Origin: Allacma fusca
Taxonomy: Eukaryota > Arthropoda > Collembola > Symphypleona > Sminthuridae
NCBI GenBank assembly: GCA_947179485.1
Contig: OX359246.1
Span: 8,370,001 to 8,434,000, forward strand
DNA: 64,000 nt
Direction of reading: 5' to 3'
Shown here piece by piece: positions 1-11,997 of the stretch (the first letter of the stretch is position 1; every line of letters begins with the position of its first letter). A program made the translations under genes and the position numbers. The notes beneath the pieces were generated by a model. It was not told the DNA's origin. It saw only the letters and a list, made by a program, of their open reading frames with translations, and made no database searches.

Positions 1-660
1 GGCCTCACTGGAGTTCAAAATGTACACGAATCAATTTGAATTTCACATTTGGTTTTTCCTGGGAATCTCAATTCTTTCATTTAGTGTAATTCATGCGGCT
101 GACAAAACCAATTGGCAGATGTTGCATTTCTCCTCGAATCTGGGAAACTTGCTGAAAAATGAGTGATGAGTCTTTGAGGGAAACCAAGATTAAGGGAAAC
201 GATAATTTTGATTTGGCCATTGACTGGAATAATTATCTAAAAATGGTTACAAGGGATTTTTGAAATGCTCATTTTTGATTGAGAATGATTTCACTACAAG
301 ATGGACGCATCTAAAGGACCTTCAAAACTTTACCTTGTACTTACCAAAGGTTAGACACCCAATGAATTCCATCCAAATTCATGTTTTTGTCATGACAGGA
401 AATCATGCCCATGTTAGTGCCGCACAATTACAGGATTTTTGGAATTTTCCATTGGAAAAGAATGTTGTTTGAAAAAATATCAGAGGTGGGACACTATTAA
501 ATTCCCAATCTGTTTTGCCTCAGAAAATTCAAAGTTTGTATTTCAGAAGCCCGTGAAGACATTATCGATGAAAAGCTCCTTAGCACTGGCTATCCACACT
601 TTTCTTTGGAGCAGCTCGGCCTCCTGATCAGTTTTTATTGCAGAAGTTTCCTACACCTAA
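1..660 (+). pseudogene. decayed ionotropic receptor (IR) fragment
   Basis: Bases 2-166 read open, and the peptide begins ASLEFKMYTNQFEFHIWFF. It closely matches the segment leading into the first membrane helix of the IR at 2628 (ALEFKMYTNPFEYRIWMYL), so this is a paralogous iGluR-type receptor fragment. A TGA at 164-166 stops it just after the putative pore region. Downstream, open stretches in other frames look like broken ligand-binding lobe: one around 300-470 containing LKDLQNFTLYLP, and one around 548-660 containing IIDEKLLSTGYPHFSLEQL. Assignment of those two stretches is only suggestive. The 5' part lies outside the window. Most likely a pseudogene; an unrecognised intron is an alternative. 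Confidence 0.5.
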
Positions 661-2627
661 TTTAAAAGCAATTTACCGCAATTATCTTGAACGCATCTAA
701 CGGCAGAGTCTAGGACGATGTTTCGTATGGCCTTCCAATCCTCATAACCGTTTTACAATTTTTAGCATGGTCATAGTCAGTGGAGGAAACACGTATAGCA
801 AAAGTAGTTATGCTGCCTGTTGTAGTAAGATGTATGACTGCAGAAAAGGGATTCCGAAGGGGACACAATTGAATGCACGACAGAACTGTTTGTAACACAA
901 AATGTTTTCCCATCATTTTTGAAATTTGTAGGCTGCAAGTTGGCTGAGTTCTACTTTCCCGGCCACAAAATTACCTTCCACCGGGATTTCCACCTTCCAC
1001 TCGACCTTCCACTAGACCTTCCACTTGACATTCCACTTGACATTCCAACAAAATTTTACAGATTTTTTACCTTCCAGATCTTTCACCTAAATTTGACCAG
1101 ATGGAAGGTCATTCTACCTGGTTAATTAGTCATCGGAATTTATTTCCCATCTCAAATAAATATTTTGACCGTTTCCATAAAATCATACTTTACTTCCAGG
1201 TTTGTACAAAAGTTAGTTCAGAGCTAATCTTGGTAGTCACACATACGTAGTTGTATGTATTCAAAAATAAAACATAGTCAATACTGAAAATTGCTTTGAG
1301 CCATGGTGAATGTTTAAACATTCGCGGGCTAAGGAAGTTATAAAACAAATAACCCCTTGGAATAACGTGCTTGGAACTGTCCAAAAAAATGCATAAATGG
1401 AAACATTCCCGAGTATTTATTTCTTTCAGCTTTTTTGGGAGCACATCGGAAGTTGAAGACTGCCTTCAAGATTTTCAGACGGAACTGGGACTTACGATTA
1501 CACACCACATTTATAATATCCTAAGATTTTACTGTTTTTAGCTCTTATACATTATAATTATGCGATTTAATAAATATAGCTTGACATGTTTTCAATTTAA
1601 AATTTGAATTCATGGGTTGTCATGGTGAACTCAAAAAAAAACTGGATGCTCTTAAAAAAACAAATTTTGGCTTCTAAGACCTCATGCATACCTTTTACCC
1701 AAGATTTTGGCTGAAGGGAACCTTGAAATTAGCCACCCAGTGTCTAGAAAAAGTGTTCAAGAAAAAATTGCTAGAAAAAGCAGAGATTATTGCGGAAATT
1801 GTAACCCCATTTTCGTTTCAAATTCGGAAACAAAGTTCTCCAGACTTTGGGGGTTGGTTAGCGTGAAGGTTTTATTGAGGGGACTATTTTATTTGCACAA
1901 AAAACGGGGTTGCATGGGTGGGCATGGTACGGAATGAGGAATTATATATACATATGTTCATACATTTCAACATAATATTTCGTGAAAAATGTCAACACAT
2001 TGTAAACATATGCTTACGTTTTGTCTCAACAACTGATTTCGCCACCCAATCTCTTGTATTCTTTCTAATAGTCCGTTCTGCAATTCCAGCTGATCCCTTA
2101 TTTTATGGCCTTTAATACCATCCCACAGGTCCGCATTTTATTGACATCAATCAATAGCTGGAGAGACTATTTTAACACTGAAGTATTCCATATCATTCTC
2201 AAGTTTGATTTAAACAACTTGGTTTTGTATTAAGGGTGCTTTAGGAACACTTTCGCAAAGACCCATCTAAAATTGTCATTATTTTGAAGATAAGACTAGC
2301 GAATTTTATGTCATGTGCTGAGGTGTGAAGTCTTCATACCTCAGCACCATTACATAAAACTTTCTTGCCAAAAGAATTCAAGAGCTTGGCAAGTCTTCCG
2401 GTACTAATGTGAGCGGCATACTTCGTAACACTTTTCAAGTTCTGCCTGAAATCTTACAATGAAAAGCTGCGATAAGATAAATCCTTCGTAATTCCATACT
2501 GCTTCTGCAAATTGATATAGAGGTATCTGGCAGACGTAGCTTTGTAATGTAGAGTTTGACATACATTCTGGTACGACTTACAATTAGTACATATGACATT
2601 AGTCGTAATGAAATACTTATTCTCAAA
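661..2627. other. intergenic, no gene recognised
   Basis: Only short ORFs without family resemblance are present. Apart from the minisatellite at 993-1046 I see no structured feature. Confidence 0.5.
993..1046. repeat. 12-bp minisatellite, about 4.5 copies
   Basis: Tandem units of the form CCTTCCACTNGA, the last two beginning CATTCC. Confidence 0.8.
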
Positions 2628-3790
2628 ATGAAGCGACTACGCCTTCAGACAGTATTTTTGTTTTGTCTTTATTACCAACAATCTCTACAAATCAAATTGC
2701 AATACATCACTGGTAAGTTGGAAGGCTGTATGATACGAATTGTGCAGTTGACAAAACCTTACGACTACAGCACGATCAACTCACCCTATTTTTTGAGAGT
2801 ATATCCAGCGGATAAAAATAGTTTCCTAGATGTCGTTGAAACACCTTTAGCCCTACTCAGTTCTGGAGTATTCAAGCAACAAAACATCCGGTGTAAAGCA
2901 AAGATCATGCTATTTGCAGCAAACCCCACCTATAATCAGAGTTTGTTTGAAGAACCACCCTTTTCATTAAGAAGCAATGATAAGGTTTGGATCTCAGAAC
3001 CGACTTTGAATTTTATGGTGATACTTTGCCAGAACTTGGAAGAGAGTCAACTACTGAAAACTGCTCTATCAACAATTATAAATTCTTTATCGAATGTACC
3101 GACATTTGTGCTATTTCCGAGATCCTCAACGCATCTTCAGGGGTTCTACGTCTGCAACTGTATGTACTGCCAATGTGAGGCATCCTTCGATTGTATAACA
3201 TTGGATTGCTTAGACACAACGGAATCCACATTCACAGAAGTTACAAACTACGGGAAGAGGTCCATTCACTGGACCCTTCAAAGTTCAGCCACTGGAAGTT
3301 TTAAATCTTGGAAAGTATCCAATTCCAAAATGCATCTGGGACCTCATTATTCTAAAGATCCCTCCAATTTGTACTCAACCGCAATCGATTACTTAACCAT
3401 GGATTTGGACATGAATGCATCAACAGCGTTAAAAGGTGTTGCTTCATGGATTTTAGTGGGGAATTGGGTAAGTAGGGATTTCCACACCGAATTCAGACTT
3501 TCATACACTCCAAACCTAAATTTCATAACCTCCGACAGTGTCACGTCCGTCGCGTTGGAGTTCAAAATGTATACAAATCCTTTCGAATATCGAATTTGGA
3601 TGTACTTGTTTATAGTGATGCTATTTCTTGCGGCAGTGTTCGCCATTGATACAATGACTTGTGACATGTTGATTTCATCAGCACGAATGTCAACAGCTTG
3701 GGCTAATTTGCTAGCAATCGTTTTGGAACAAGGCAGCTTTATGGGAGAGAGTCCCGCGCTTAGCGTGCACACTAAAGCAACGAGAATGAT
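2628..3790 (+). CDS. ionotropic receptor (iGluR-like), truncated by gap
   Basis: Divergent IR-type chemoreceptor, expected to be a ligand-gated cation channel subunit in sensory neuron membranes. The ATG at 2628 is chosen because it is followed by a signal-peptide-like stretch (MKRLRLQTVFLFCLYYQQSL); the frame is open further upstream, but without this property. About 387 codons precede the assembly gap: N-terminal and S1 region, then the segment ALEFKMYTNPFEYRIW, then a hydrophobic helix (about residues 322-342) typical of the first membrane segment, and the pore loop. The pore helix, second and third membrane segments and S2 lobe fall in the N gap and are not seen after it. Paralogous to the fragment at 1-660 and, more distantly, to the IR at 14124-11998. 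IR assignment rests on architecture and cluster context. Confidence 0.7.
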
Positions 3791-3990
3791 NNNNNNNNNN
3801 NNNNNNNNNNNNNNNNNNNNNNNNNNNNNNNNNNNNNNNNNNNNNNNNNNNNNNNNNNNNNNNNNNNNNNNNNNNNNNNNNNNNNNNNNNNNNNNNNNNN
3901 NNNNNNNNNNNNNNNNNNNNNNNNNNNNNNNNNNNNNNNNNNNNNNNNNNNNNNNNNNNNNNNNNNNNNNNNNNNNNNNNNNNNNNNNNN
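3791..3990. other. assembly gap (200 N)
   Basis: Exactly 200 Ns, probably a placeholder of unknown true length. The IR before it lacks its C-terminal half and the GR after it lacks its N-terminal half, so over 1 kb of coding sequence is missing here or the join is wrong. Confidence 0.95.
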
Positions 3991-5744
3991 GAGGAGATGG
4001 CATCAAGTTTGTGGTTACCTTTACACAGGCATAATGACGGGCATGTACTGGTCTGGGGCTGTGGTCATGCTGTTGGCCTTCTTGCGACGGTACGAACTTC
4101 AAGAATTTATAAACACGATAGCGTATTTTAATCAGCATGCAGGATCTCTGAAGAGTGGTGCCAGGAGGAAATCTGTGATGTGTTTGTTGCTGACGTATGT
4201 ATCTTCCCATGGGATTGTATCTGATGGGTGCGAGTAATTGTGTGGTGTTTTTAGCTAGCAAAAATGCGCCCATTACAATTTACTCCTCCTTGGATCCATG
4301 CTATAGCGACAGCTTGCTTGTCTTGAGTCTTCATATCATTCATGATGTGGTCATTCCTAGTCATGTCGTTACAACCCTCTTGTTCGCTGTCCTGTGGATC
4401 CTGGGCTACTTGGAGTTGGTGATAATGCAATGTACTGATTATCTGTAAGGCATATTTTTATTAAATTATTTGTAATCATTTGTAATGCCAGAGGGCATCA
4501 GCGCATGCGTGTCACCCGCGCTAAGCGCGGAGCATCTCTGCACCACCTTGCCCCATCTCATCTCTAAAGTCATTACAGGGGCGACCTGAGAAATGGAAGT
4601 AGGAGTCAGAGCAACTGTTAAATAATAGAACCTATAGAACTAGTTTTAAAGTAATTTGAATTGTGGAACAATAAGTTCGATCATATTGGATACTGAAATT
4701 TGACTTGTCTGGTGACAATTGTTCGGCAGTTATCGTACGGACGGACAACCAGACAGCAATAATCTCAACAGGGGTATTTCGTTTCTCTTGACCCCTAAAA
4801 ACTGTGGTCGTTAAAAGGAACTATTACATGGAATTTGGAAATGGGGTTATGGCTGTGTAGGCGTGTACCATTAAAAATCGAAATTCCTCTTAACCCCTAG
4901 AAATTTATTTTAATGGCATACTGAAGTACAGCTAGAGTTCGCAGAGTTCAAAATAAATTTGTTTACGCATGGAGCTTTAAATAAACGGACAGGTAGAGAT
5001 CAATAATACTAAAGATGCTCATGGTAACACTATGCAAATTTTTAAGGTCCCTTAGAAAACAAGTTCAAATACGCGTATGGCGAAAAATGTAAGTTGTCGT
5101 ACACGGGAATGCTAAATAGTGCTATGTAAACAGGTCTGTTATGACAAGTACTGTAACCTGTAACCATAACCAAAAATCGATTTAAATATTCTTTTATCTG
5201 ATCACATCTTTATTGAATCGAATGTGTTATAGTCTGTAACTGGTTTTAAATTTGTTGGATTTATTCGATTCTTTGCAGTAAATCCAATGGGGTGTCTATG
5301 TCACCAAGCAAAACTACCAGGCAGCTCGAGATCTACCGATGGTTCCAAATAGCCCGGAACGAAATGATGTCATCATGTTTGGAAATTACCTCATGCTTAA
5401 TTGTCCTAGTTTTCGCCACTCTAGTTCTCTCTAGATTTATTTGTATTAAACTCATGGCTGTTATCGGTTTCCCCGCCAACACGATATACCCGCCGTTGGT
5501 GTTGGTTGCTGGGTCATTTGGATTTGTGACTCACTACGAGGGGAGTACAGTGAAGGTGAGATCAGAGGCGCTCAGGACATCTTGGAAAAAAGGAAACTGT
5601 TCGAAGGAGTTGAGACAGCTGATCCTGTCTTGCGATGATATTGTATATCAAGTTGGCAGCTTTTATATTTTTGGAAGAGGAACCACCTTGACTTTCTTTA
5701 AACTAGTTTTTGATTATTGTATTAGTCTGGTGCTATGCTATTAA
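3991..5744 (+). pseudogene. gustatory receptor, 5' lost in gap, frameshifted
   Basis: Two exons, 3991-4444 and 5279-5744, joined by an 834-bp phase-2 intron (donor GTAAGG, acceptor TTTGCAG). They match the intact GR at 7707-9018 residue for residue through the landmarks YLYTG, FLRRYELQEFIN, DPCYSDS, IYRWFQIARNE, SCDDI and GTTLTFFKL. The last exon is 466 bp in both genes. The N-terminal third is missing in the N gap. At 4195-4202 GTAT occurs twice in tandem; compared with the paralogue this is a 4-bp duplication that shifts the frame and leads to a stop within 14 codons. The rest is well preserved, so the inactivation is recent, an allele, or an assembly error. Predicted multi-pass membrane chemoreceptor. 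Confidence 0.75.
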
Positions 5745-7706
5745 ATGGAGTGTCCGTAATAATTATCCAAGTCAATGGAAACTGTTTGGATACCTACAGA
5801 CTACAGATATATATATATATAGAGGTTATGAAACAAGTACTGCGAGAAATTGTGTAAGAAAGAATTGTCATGTAGGATCTCGTCAAATTCCTTCAGCAAC
5901 TAACTTACATTGCAGAATCCTCTAGGTTCGAGTGTTGTAGGACATTTTTAGAACACAATCTCGTACATACTAACTTTAACCAAGATTCTGCGCCGTAGTC
6001 AGGGCAGCAGTAAAATAAAATATTATGAATGAATATGATAATCTCGGAAAACTGAATCTGCGTGTGATCGTTCCTAGAATTTTTGTCCGTACTTAGTGGG
6101 ATTAACTATACTTGTGTTCGCAAAACAGATCTCGGTAAATATTAATGTCAGTTTGGTAAATTATGTGGACAAATGGGAATACTATAATACTTTCAATTAT
6201 CTAAAAAAAAGGTAGTTGCAATGCAAATGGTTACTATATCACATAAGATTACGTAATAATATTATTATTACACCCAAGGATATAAACAAGTCAAAATTTC
6301 ATATATGGATGCCAACGATGGGAGATTATAGGATCCTGTGGTAAATTTCTAAAAAGAGGTCGACCCCAAAACTGATGCCGTCATCCCATAGATATTTGTA
6401 CATGGGGTCCTATATATTTCGACCGACTGATATACTATACCTCAAATGTATTTTAACATTAAACATATTTTATGACAATCTAATCCCCGAGTCTCACATT
6501 TTCTGAACTACCTCTTTCATGATGAGTTTTGTTCCGGTCACAGTCAGTGGGATCAGAGAGTCATCTGGTCCTGTAGACTGTAGATACGGCTGACTTTACT
6601 GAAGAGAATAATAATTATATAACTGATCAAAAGCTCAAAGTCGTTGGAATTGTTTCCCTCTTAATTGTAACCTAACTGTCAAACAATTAGCATAGTAAGT
6701 GAGCATGGTCCTCTACAGACCTAGGAAAACGTTTTAGCAAAGCGTAGCGGTATTGTAGGATTGTCGTGTGCGTGCATGGGCCGGACAATCAGAAATGTTG
6801 TACCCCAACGAACACGTTTACTATTCGAAACTATAGGGAATCCATATCAATTCAACTTTAACTCAATCAAACTATACTTATTCTTTAGACAAAAGCTTGG
6901 ATGACTTTGTTGCGCATGACGCGCTCAGTCGACAAATTGTTTCAAAGCTACCCAGAGTTTTATATACAGCTACATTATACATCAATAAATACAAGAACAC
7001 TTTAAGGATCACCTACCCTGTTTAAAGTTCCTCGTGTTCATAATTTTTATTATCACCCAATTCCGGGCATACATACTTATGCTTGTCGTAATTAACCATT
7101 AAATGACCAATCTTTGACCAGTAAATGAAACCGAACGGTATAGTTGAGATACCCAAAGTGTCCTGAAATGTTACAAGTATGTAGCAGTAATTTGGGCGCC
7201 GTGGGATCCATCGTAAATGAGGTTAATTTTGGGAAGTACATTTATTTAAGATATATAATTAATATATAATATCAAACCCTGAAGACTGGAAACTTACAAG
7301 CGTGGCATGAATTTCATAACACTCGAGTTTACCCAGTAAGTTAGGGGAGTGTTTCTGGGTCATCAGTAATAATTCACAGCGGTGATGATATATTATTTGC
7401 GACCAGTACTTTGGCGGACGTCGCCATTGATTTACAGGACTTCTAAGCTTATTAAACAAAAAGCCCGGCCAACAAATCATACGTTACATGAATAGCTATT
7501 AAAATGATGACAAGCTGAAAATGTACTCACAACACTTGGATGCGCTACAAGAGACCTGGATTTTAGAACATTAAAAATCATCGTACAGTGACCGTTGGCA
7601 TGATTAGTGATTGCTGTTTGGCAGGAGTCATAGAATCATTCCCAAACGATTTTCACTGTTTGATTTGATTGTTTGCATATATTTAAATCCTATAAGCTTA
7701 ATTGAA
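5745..7706. other. intergenic, no gene recognised
   Basis: Spacer between the two tandem GRs. Short unrelated ORFs and a small AT run near 5804-5820; nothing else supported. Confidence 0.5.
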
Positions 7707-9018
7707 ATGGATCCCCAGACTGGAACTGCTACACTTCCTCCAAACCTATTTCATAAAGTGTTTTATCCTAATGAGCTGAAAATTCCAATATCTGGAGAAA
7801 TCGGGAAAATTCTGTACAATTGCTCTAAAAATGCTTGTACTGCAAGAGTAATTCCATTTGAGCTGAATCTTTGGACGAAAAAAATAAAAGTGTGTTCTTC
7901 AAACCGTCAGCTACTAAAATTCTGGTTAAATTGTTTTTGGATAATGGCGGAAGCTTCGTATGTTCTATTTCGGTTTGCGTTCGTAACTTATTATAAGACA
8001 CCAGTCACTAATTTCGAGTATCTGTACACGTCTGCGCTAATGGTTGTGTATTGCGCAGGAGTATTCACCATGCTGCTGACGTACCTTAGACGTTATGAGC
8101 TTCAAGATTTGATAAACACTGTGGTGCATTTTAACGAGCATGGAGGTCCAAGGACTCATGTTGAGACCAAATTTACTCCTGTGTATTTCTTGCTGAGGTT
8201 TCTTCCTTTAGGTGTTTACTCTCTGGCGGGATGTTCCTCCCTACTATTTCTGGCGTGCAAAACTTCCCCCTCCAGCTTTTATTCTGTCATGGACCCTTCT
8301 TACAGGGACTCATGGCTCATCGTGATACCACACTGCGTCCATGAATTCCTGGTCCCTGCAATAATTGTTACGTCTTTCCTGTTCCCAGTTCTAAATGTAT
8401 TGGGGTTCATGGAGTTGGTGAAGTTGGCATTCTCGGATTACTTGTATGCTTTGGATTTTTAATAATAAAAATTTCACAATATGCACCAATTGAAATCCTT
8501 GGAATGAAAGGAATAATTTTTACCGTCCTTGTTTACTTTCTGAATTATGCAGGGGAAGAAATAATATTTTAACATCCGCAGAGAAAATATTCAAGCAGCT
8601 TCAAATCTACCGTTGGCTTCAAATAGCTCGGAATGAGCTGCATTCAGCAGGTTTAGAATTGACTGCCAGTTTCATCGCACTCCTCTACGCCATGTTGGTC
8701 ATTGCGGGCTGTATTTGCATCAAGCTCATGCATGTTGTGGAATTCCCTGCAAATCTGACGTTCCCTCTGTTACTGGCTATAGCAGCTTGTTGCTCGTATG
8801 TGGCGCACTACCAGGGAAGTCACATGCAGATATATTCCCAGGCTTTAAAAATCTCTTGGAGTCAGGAAACCCATTCAAAGGAACTATGGCAGCGGATTCG
8901 GTCCTGCGACGACATTACCTTTCAAATAGGGAATTTCTATGAGTTTAAAAGAGGCACGACTTTGACCTTCTTTAAATTAGCCTTTGATTCGTGTATTACG
9001 TTAATACTATGCTTCTGA
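7707..9018 (+). CDS. gustatory receptor-like 7TM chemoreceptor
   Basis: Exons 7707-8443 and 8553-9018 (intron 109 bp, donor GTATGC, acceptor ATGCAG, phase 2) encode 400 aa, the usual insect GR length. The ATG at 7707 (MDPQTGTATLPP) is preferred; the frame is open upstream to about 7611 without a better ATG. Several hydrophobic helices are visible (for example around LKFWLNCFWIMAEASYVLF, TSALMVVYCAGVFTMLL, FLPLGVYSLAGCSSLLFLA, and FFKLAFDSCITLILC at the C-terminus). The canonical insect GR C-terminal TYxxxxxQF motif is not evident, so this is a divergent lineage. Tandem paralogue of the damaged copy at 3991-5744, with identical intron position and phase. Expected role: chemosensory cation channel in dendritic membrane; the ligand cannot be inferred. 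Confidence 0.75.
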
Positions 9019-9112
9019 TTCCTTGCGCTAGAGGACATTGTATATTGCATATAGTGTTTGTATAAGGGCTAAAATTATTTAGACATTGCTTTTTTTTATT
9101 AAAATATTGTTA

Positions 9113-9512
9113 ATATCGTCGCTGAAGAGGCAAAATGTACTAAGTGCAATTTCGACTAGAAGCAAAATGGTCTATATTCCTTTTTCCTTAAAGGCAAAAC
9201 GGAATAGTTGCAAAGCTTTCCTGAAAGCAAAATGAACTACATGCAGTTTTCACTAAAAGCAAAATGGTCAACATGCGTGTATACTTTCATAATGGCCATT
9301 CTGCTTTAAAGCGAAATTGTATGTAGACCATTTTGCTTTAAAGCGAAATTGTATGTAGACCATTTTGCTTTTAGACGAAATTGTAAGTAGACCATATTGC
9401 TTTTAAAACTTGATGCATCTATTCCATTTTGCATTTACTAAAACTGCACGTAGACCATTTTGATTTTAATCGAAAATGCATGTATTCCATTTTGCCTCTT
9501 CAGCGACGATAT
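9113..9512. mobile_element. 400-bp foldback (MITE-like) element
   Basis: The ends are inverted copies over at least 24 bp (ATATCGTCGCTGAAGAGG at the left, its complement at the right). The interior is built from imperfect 35-40-bp modules containing GCAAAATGG / CCATTTTGC, in one orientation on the left half and inverted on the right, so the whole element can fold into one long hairpin. No coding capacity. No convincing target duplication was found. Confidence 0.8.
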
Positions 9513-9884
9513 ACATTATGAATGTTATTCACTTTTTTAAGGCAAGAGCGTTAAATTATACCAAGAGTGAAATTTCACGAGTTCTCTTACACAGAGCTTT
9601 GAATTTATGTATGTATTAACATATGTGCCAATATGTTTACACCAAACCTTGCTTCTTTACTCCGTATTACCTCACTACTATCTCGTGTGAATCAATTGCA
9701 AGTTGGAAACCAGCATAATAAAATAAAGAGTTTACCAAAACTGTGATGGTAATTGCTAACTACATATATATATATACAGGGTTTGTCAGGTTATAATTAA
9801 TCAATGTAGGAAATAGCAGCAGAGATTTACGAAAGCATGCGTTAAGAAGCAATTTATCTATGATTTATGGAGTTGCAGCTGGGT

Positions 9885-9933
9885 TTATATATAATTATAT
9901 ATATATATATATATATATAATTATATATATATT
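9885..9933. repeat. AT dinucleotide microsatellite
   Basis: Long TATA/ATAT run with AATT interruptions. Confidence 0.9.
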
Positions 9934-10062
9934 AGAATAGAATTACCTTGTATAATCAAATTCCACATCTCCAAATCCCCAACGAATTGGAGTTTTCAGA
10001 TTATTTGTCAATCAGCAAATCCAATCCAGGTTTTTGGAACTCAATTCATTAATCCCATCCAA

Positions 10063-10689
10063 ATGTTCAGATTTTTATTCCCGAATTCAATTAATTGTTT
10101 TGATACCAAGTGGGTTCCCATTCCATTTCTGGGTAATTTATCCAATAGAATTAGCGGATTACTAAGAAGAAAATTTCAATGGAAAATAACATTCCTACCT
10201 GGTAGGAAAATCGAAAGTAAGCTAAACCGAATCAAGGGCAAAGAAGAAAATGAAAATCATGTCATAAATAAGTTTACGTCTAATTCATGTGACAAAATTT
10301 ATTACTGTGAAATTTATCATTCTTTACACGTACGACTGAAAGAACATATGAACCATGTTCGTTTGAGGAACCGTGAGAAATCAGCAGTTGCTCGGCATAT
10401 TTACTACAATAGAAATCATTTCATCGATTGGGATAACACCAAGTCAATTATAAAAGAACCAAATCAATTCTTGAGGAAAATTAAGGAGTGTCTAATAATC
10501 CAACAATCCGACAGAAAATTGATGAACGTCAATGATGGTTTTTTATTAGATGTTGCATGGAAGCCGTTAATTCAGAAAATTCTAACTGCCAGTTTTAAAA
10601 AAAATAGCAATCGTCAAAAATTATTTTTAAAAAATTGTGTTATTTTTCCATTGTGTAAATTTATCTGTCACTTGCTTTTTAGTGCCTGA
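10063..10689 (+). mobile_element. Penelope-like element 3' fragment (RT tail + GIY-YIG)
   Basis: The 208-codon frame shows the Penelope-like arrangement. A linker/RT-thumb segment (PFLGNLSNRISGLLRRKF ... FLPGRKI) is followed by a GIY-YIG endonuclease-like region (CDKIYYCEIY, LHVRLKEH, SAVARHIYYNRNHFIDW, IIKEPNQFLRKIKECLIIQ). The YIG triad reads YYC and the expected paired cysteines before it are reduced to one, so the nuclease is probably dead. The 5' RT core is absent: a 5'-truncated copy. The initiating ATG has no functional meaning here. Two further, more decayed fragments lie at 11225-11625 and on the minus strand at 43847-44335. Confidence 0.75.
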
Positions 10690-10715
10690 GGATGACAGTC
10701 TGTTAGATGTCGAAA
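10686..10715 (+). ncRNA. hammerhead-ribozyme-like motif at PLE 3' end
   Basis: CTGAGGA at 10686-10692 and GAAA at 10712-10715 bracket a hairpin whose arms GACA / TGTC pair perfectly. This fits the CUGANGA ... GAAA core of hammerhead ribozymes, which are known from Penelope-like elements. One extra base separates CTGAGGA from the stem, and stems I and III were not resolved, so only the core is claimed. Confidence 0.4.
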
Positions 10716-11224
10716 GCTTGCATATAATTTAGCTTGTTTAATAAATATTAGCCACGTAAACCAAAGACATGGATTCGATTTTTGAATTTTGATGTTAGTC
10801 CCATAATCCAAATTGTTAAATTTCTATTTCCAAAACCTCAACAAAAATTCCGATTCTGGAATTTTTATTGATGAATCCCTTGGCCAAGTTCAAATAATCA
10901 GATTTTGTCTTATTAATTCATAAAGCCAATCCAAAAAATCAATTTTTTTTTCTATTAAACCCTTAATCCAATCCAACAGTTTACCCATGATTAAATTTTC
11001 CAACGCTGTCTTGTAGTCTGCTCAAGGTGTTTGAGTCAAATAAATTGTCGGGCACCTTTTGCAGTTTTTGCTATCATGTAGTTGCATCGCAATTTCAAGA
11101 TTAAACTTGAATGACAAAAACAGAAATACAAATAAATAAATTCAAACAAGTGGCACTGGATGTTTTTTACTTTCATTTTAGTCGCAATAAATTACGAACA
11201 CATTCATCCGCAACATACCAACAT
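10716..11224. other. AT-rich, probable PLE 3' tail then spacer
   Basis: AATAAA-containing sequence follows the PLE frame; no gene recognised. Confidence 0.4.
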
Positions 11225-11625
11225 TTATTAGAAACTGAGAAAAGCGTATGCAGAAAAGAATAACTACAAGAAATCGAAATCTGCCGGAGTTAATTATAAG
11301 CATTAGACAAAATTTTAACAATTGGATTGAATGGACAGATTCTAAGTTTATCCTAAAAGAACTTGTGCCATTTTTAAGCGAAGTTAAAGAAGGATTAGTA
11401 ATACAGCAGGGTAAACATGATTGATGAAAGTAAATAAGAGTAACATACTAAGTGATGCTTGGGAACCAATTATTCCAAAACTAAAGTTAATAATAATAAA
11501 AATTAAAAACATTAATACATATTAATGTTTCAGTTTTTTGTAAAAACGTTATAACGATGTAGAAGTTATTTAGTTTCCGTATTTTAGCAGTTAGTTGAAG
11601 ATGAACACAGTTGTTGTTCGAAAGC
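11225..11625 (+). mobile_element. second, decayed Penelope-like element tail
   Basis: Interrupted frames read NNWIEWTDSK-like, KEGLVIQQ and LSDAWEPIIPKL, aligning with IDWDNTKS, KECLIIQ and LLDVAWKPLIQKI of the fragment at 10063. It ends in the same type of motif: TTGAAGA (11595-11601), a hairpin with arms GAACA / TGTTC, then GAAAGCTTGC (from 11620). Confidence 0.6.
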
Positions 11626-11997
11626 TTGCTTTAGCAATAAATTGGATTCCATTGAAATCAACTTAAATGTGAAAAATAAAAAACTATTATATTTTAAGTA
11701 CTGTGCTGTCCAAGCTCGATTTTCTCAGTCTCGGCCTCATGTTGCATCATAGCTCATTCACTCAGCCCCAAATAGTTTTACGATTTGTAATTATAACTAT
11801 TTATTCCTGGAAATACTCCCAAAACGGTAATCAAGTCTGAGGGTTTGCCGGTTTTGATTCGTGTATTACTTCGGTATTCTTCTTTTACTTTTTGGTAAGC
11901 TCCATCGTAGGTCATTCATGGCATGTGTATCCCGCGTTTTTAATAGCTAAATTACAAATGATCATTACTACGAATTATTTTGGCGTTCCTATAATAT
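11626..11997. other. intergenic, no gene recognised
   Basis: Spacer between the PLE remnant and the 3' end of the minus-strand IR; nothing supported. Confidence 0.5.

Noticed and set aside
2556-4034. One 492-codon frame running through the N gap
   Set aside because: The Ns translate as X and the two sides belong to different receptor families; treated as two genes.
3389-4273. 294-codon minus-strand frame across the gap
   Set aside because: Antisense shadow of the IR and GR exons, bridged only by Ns.
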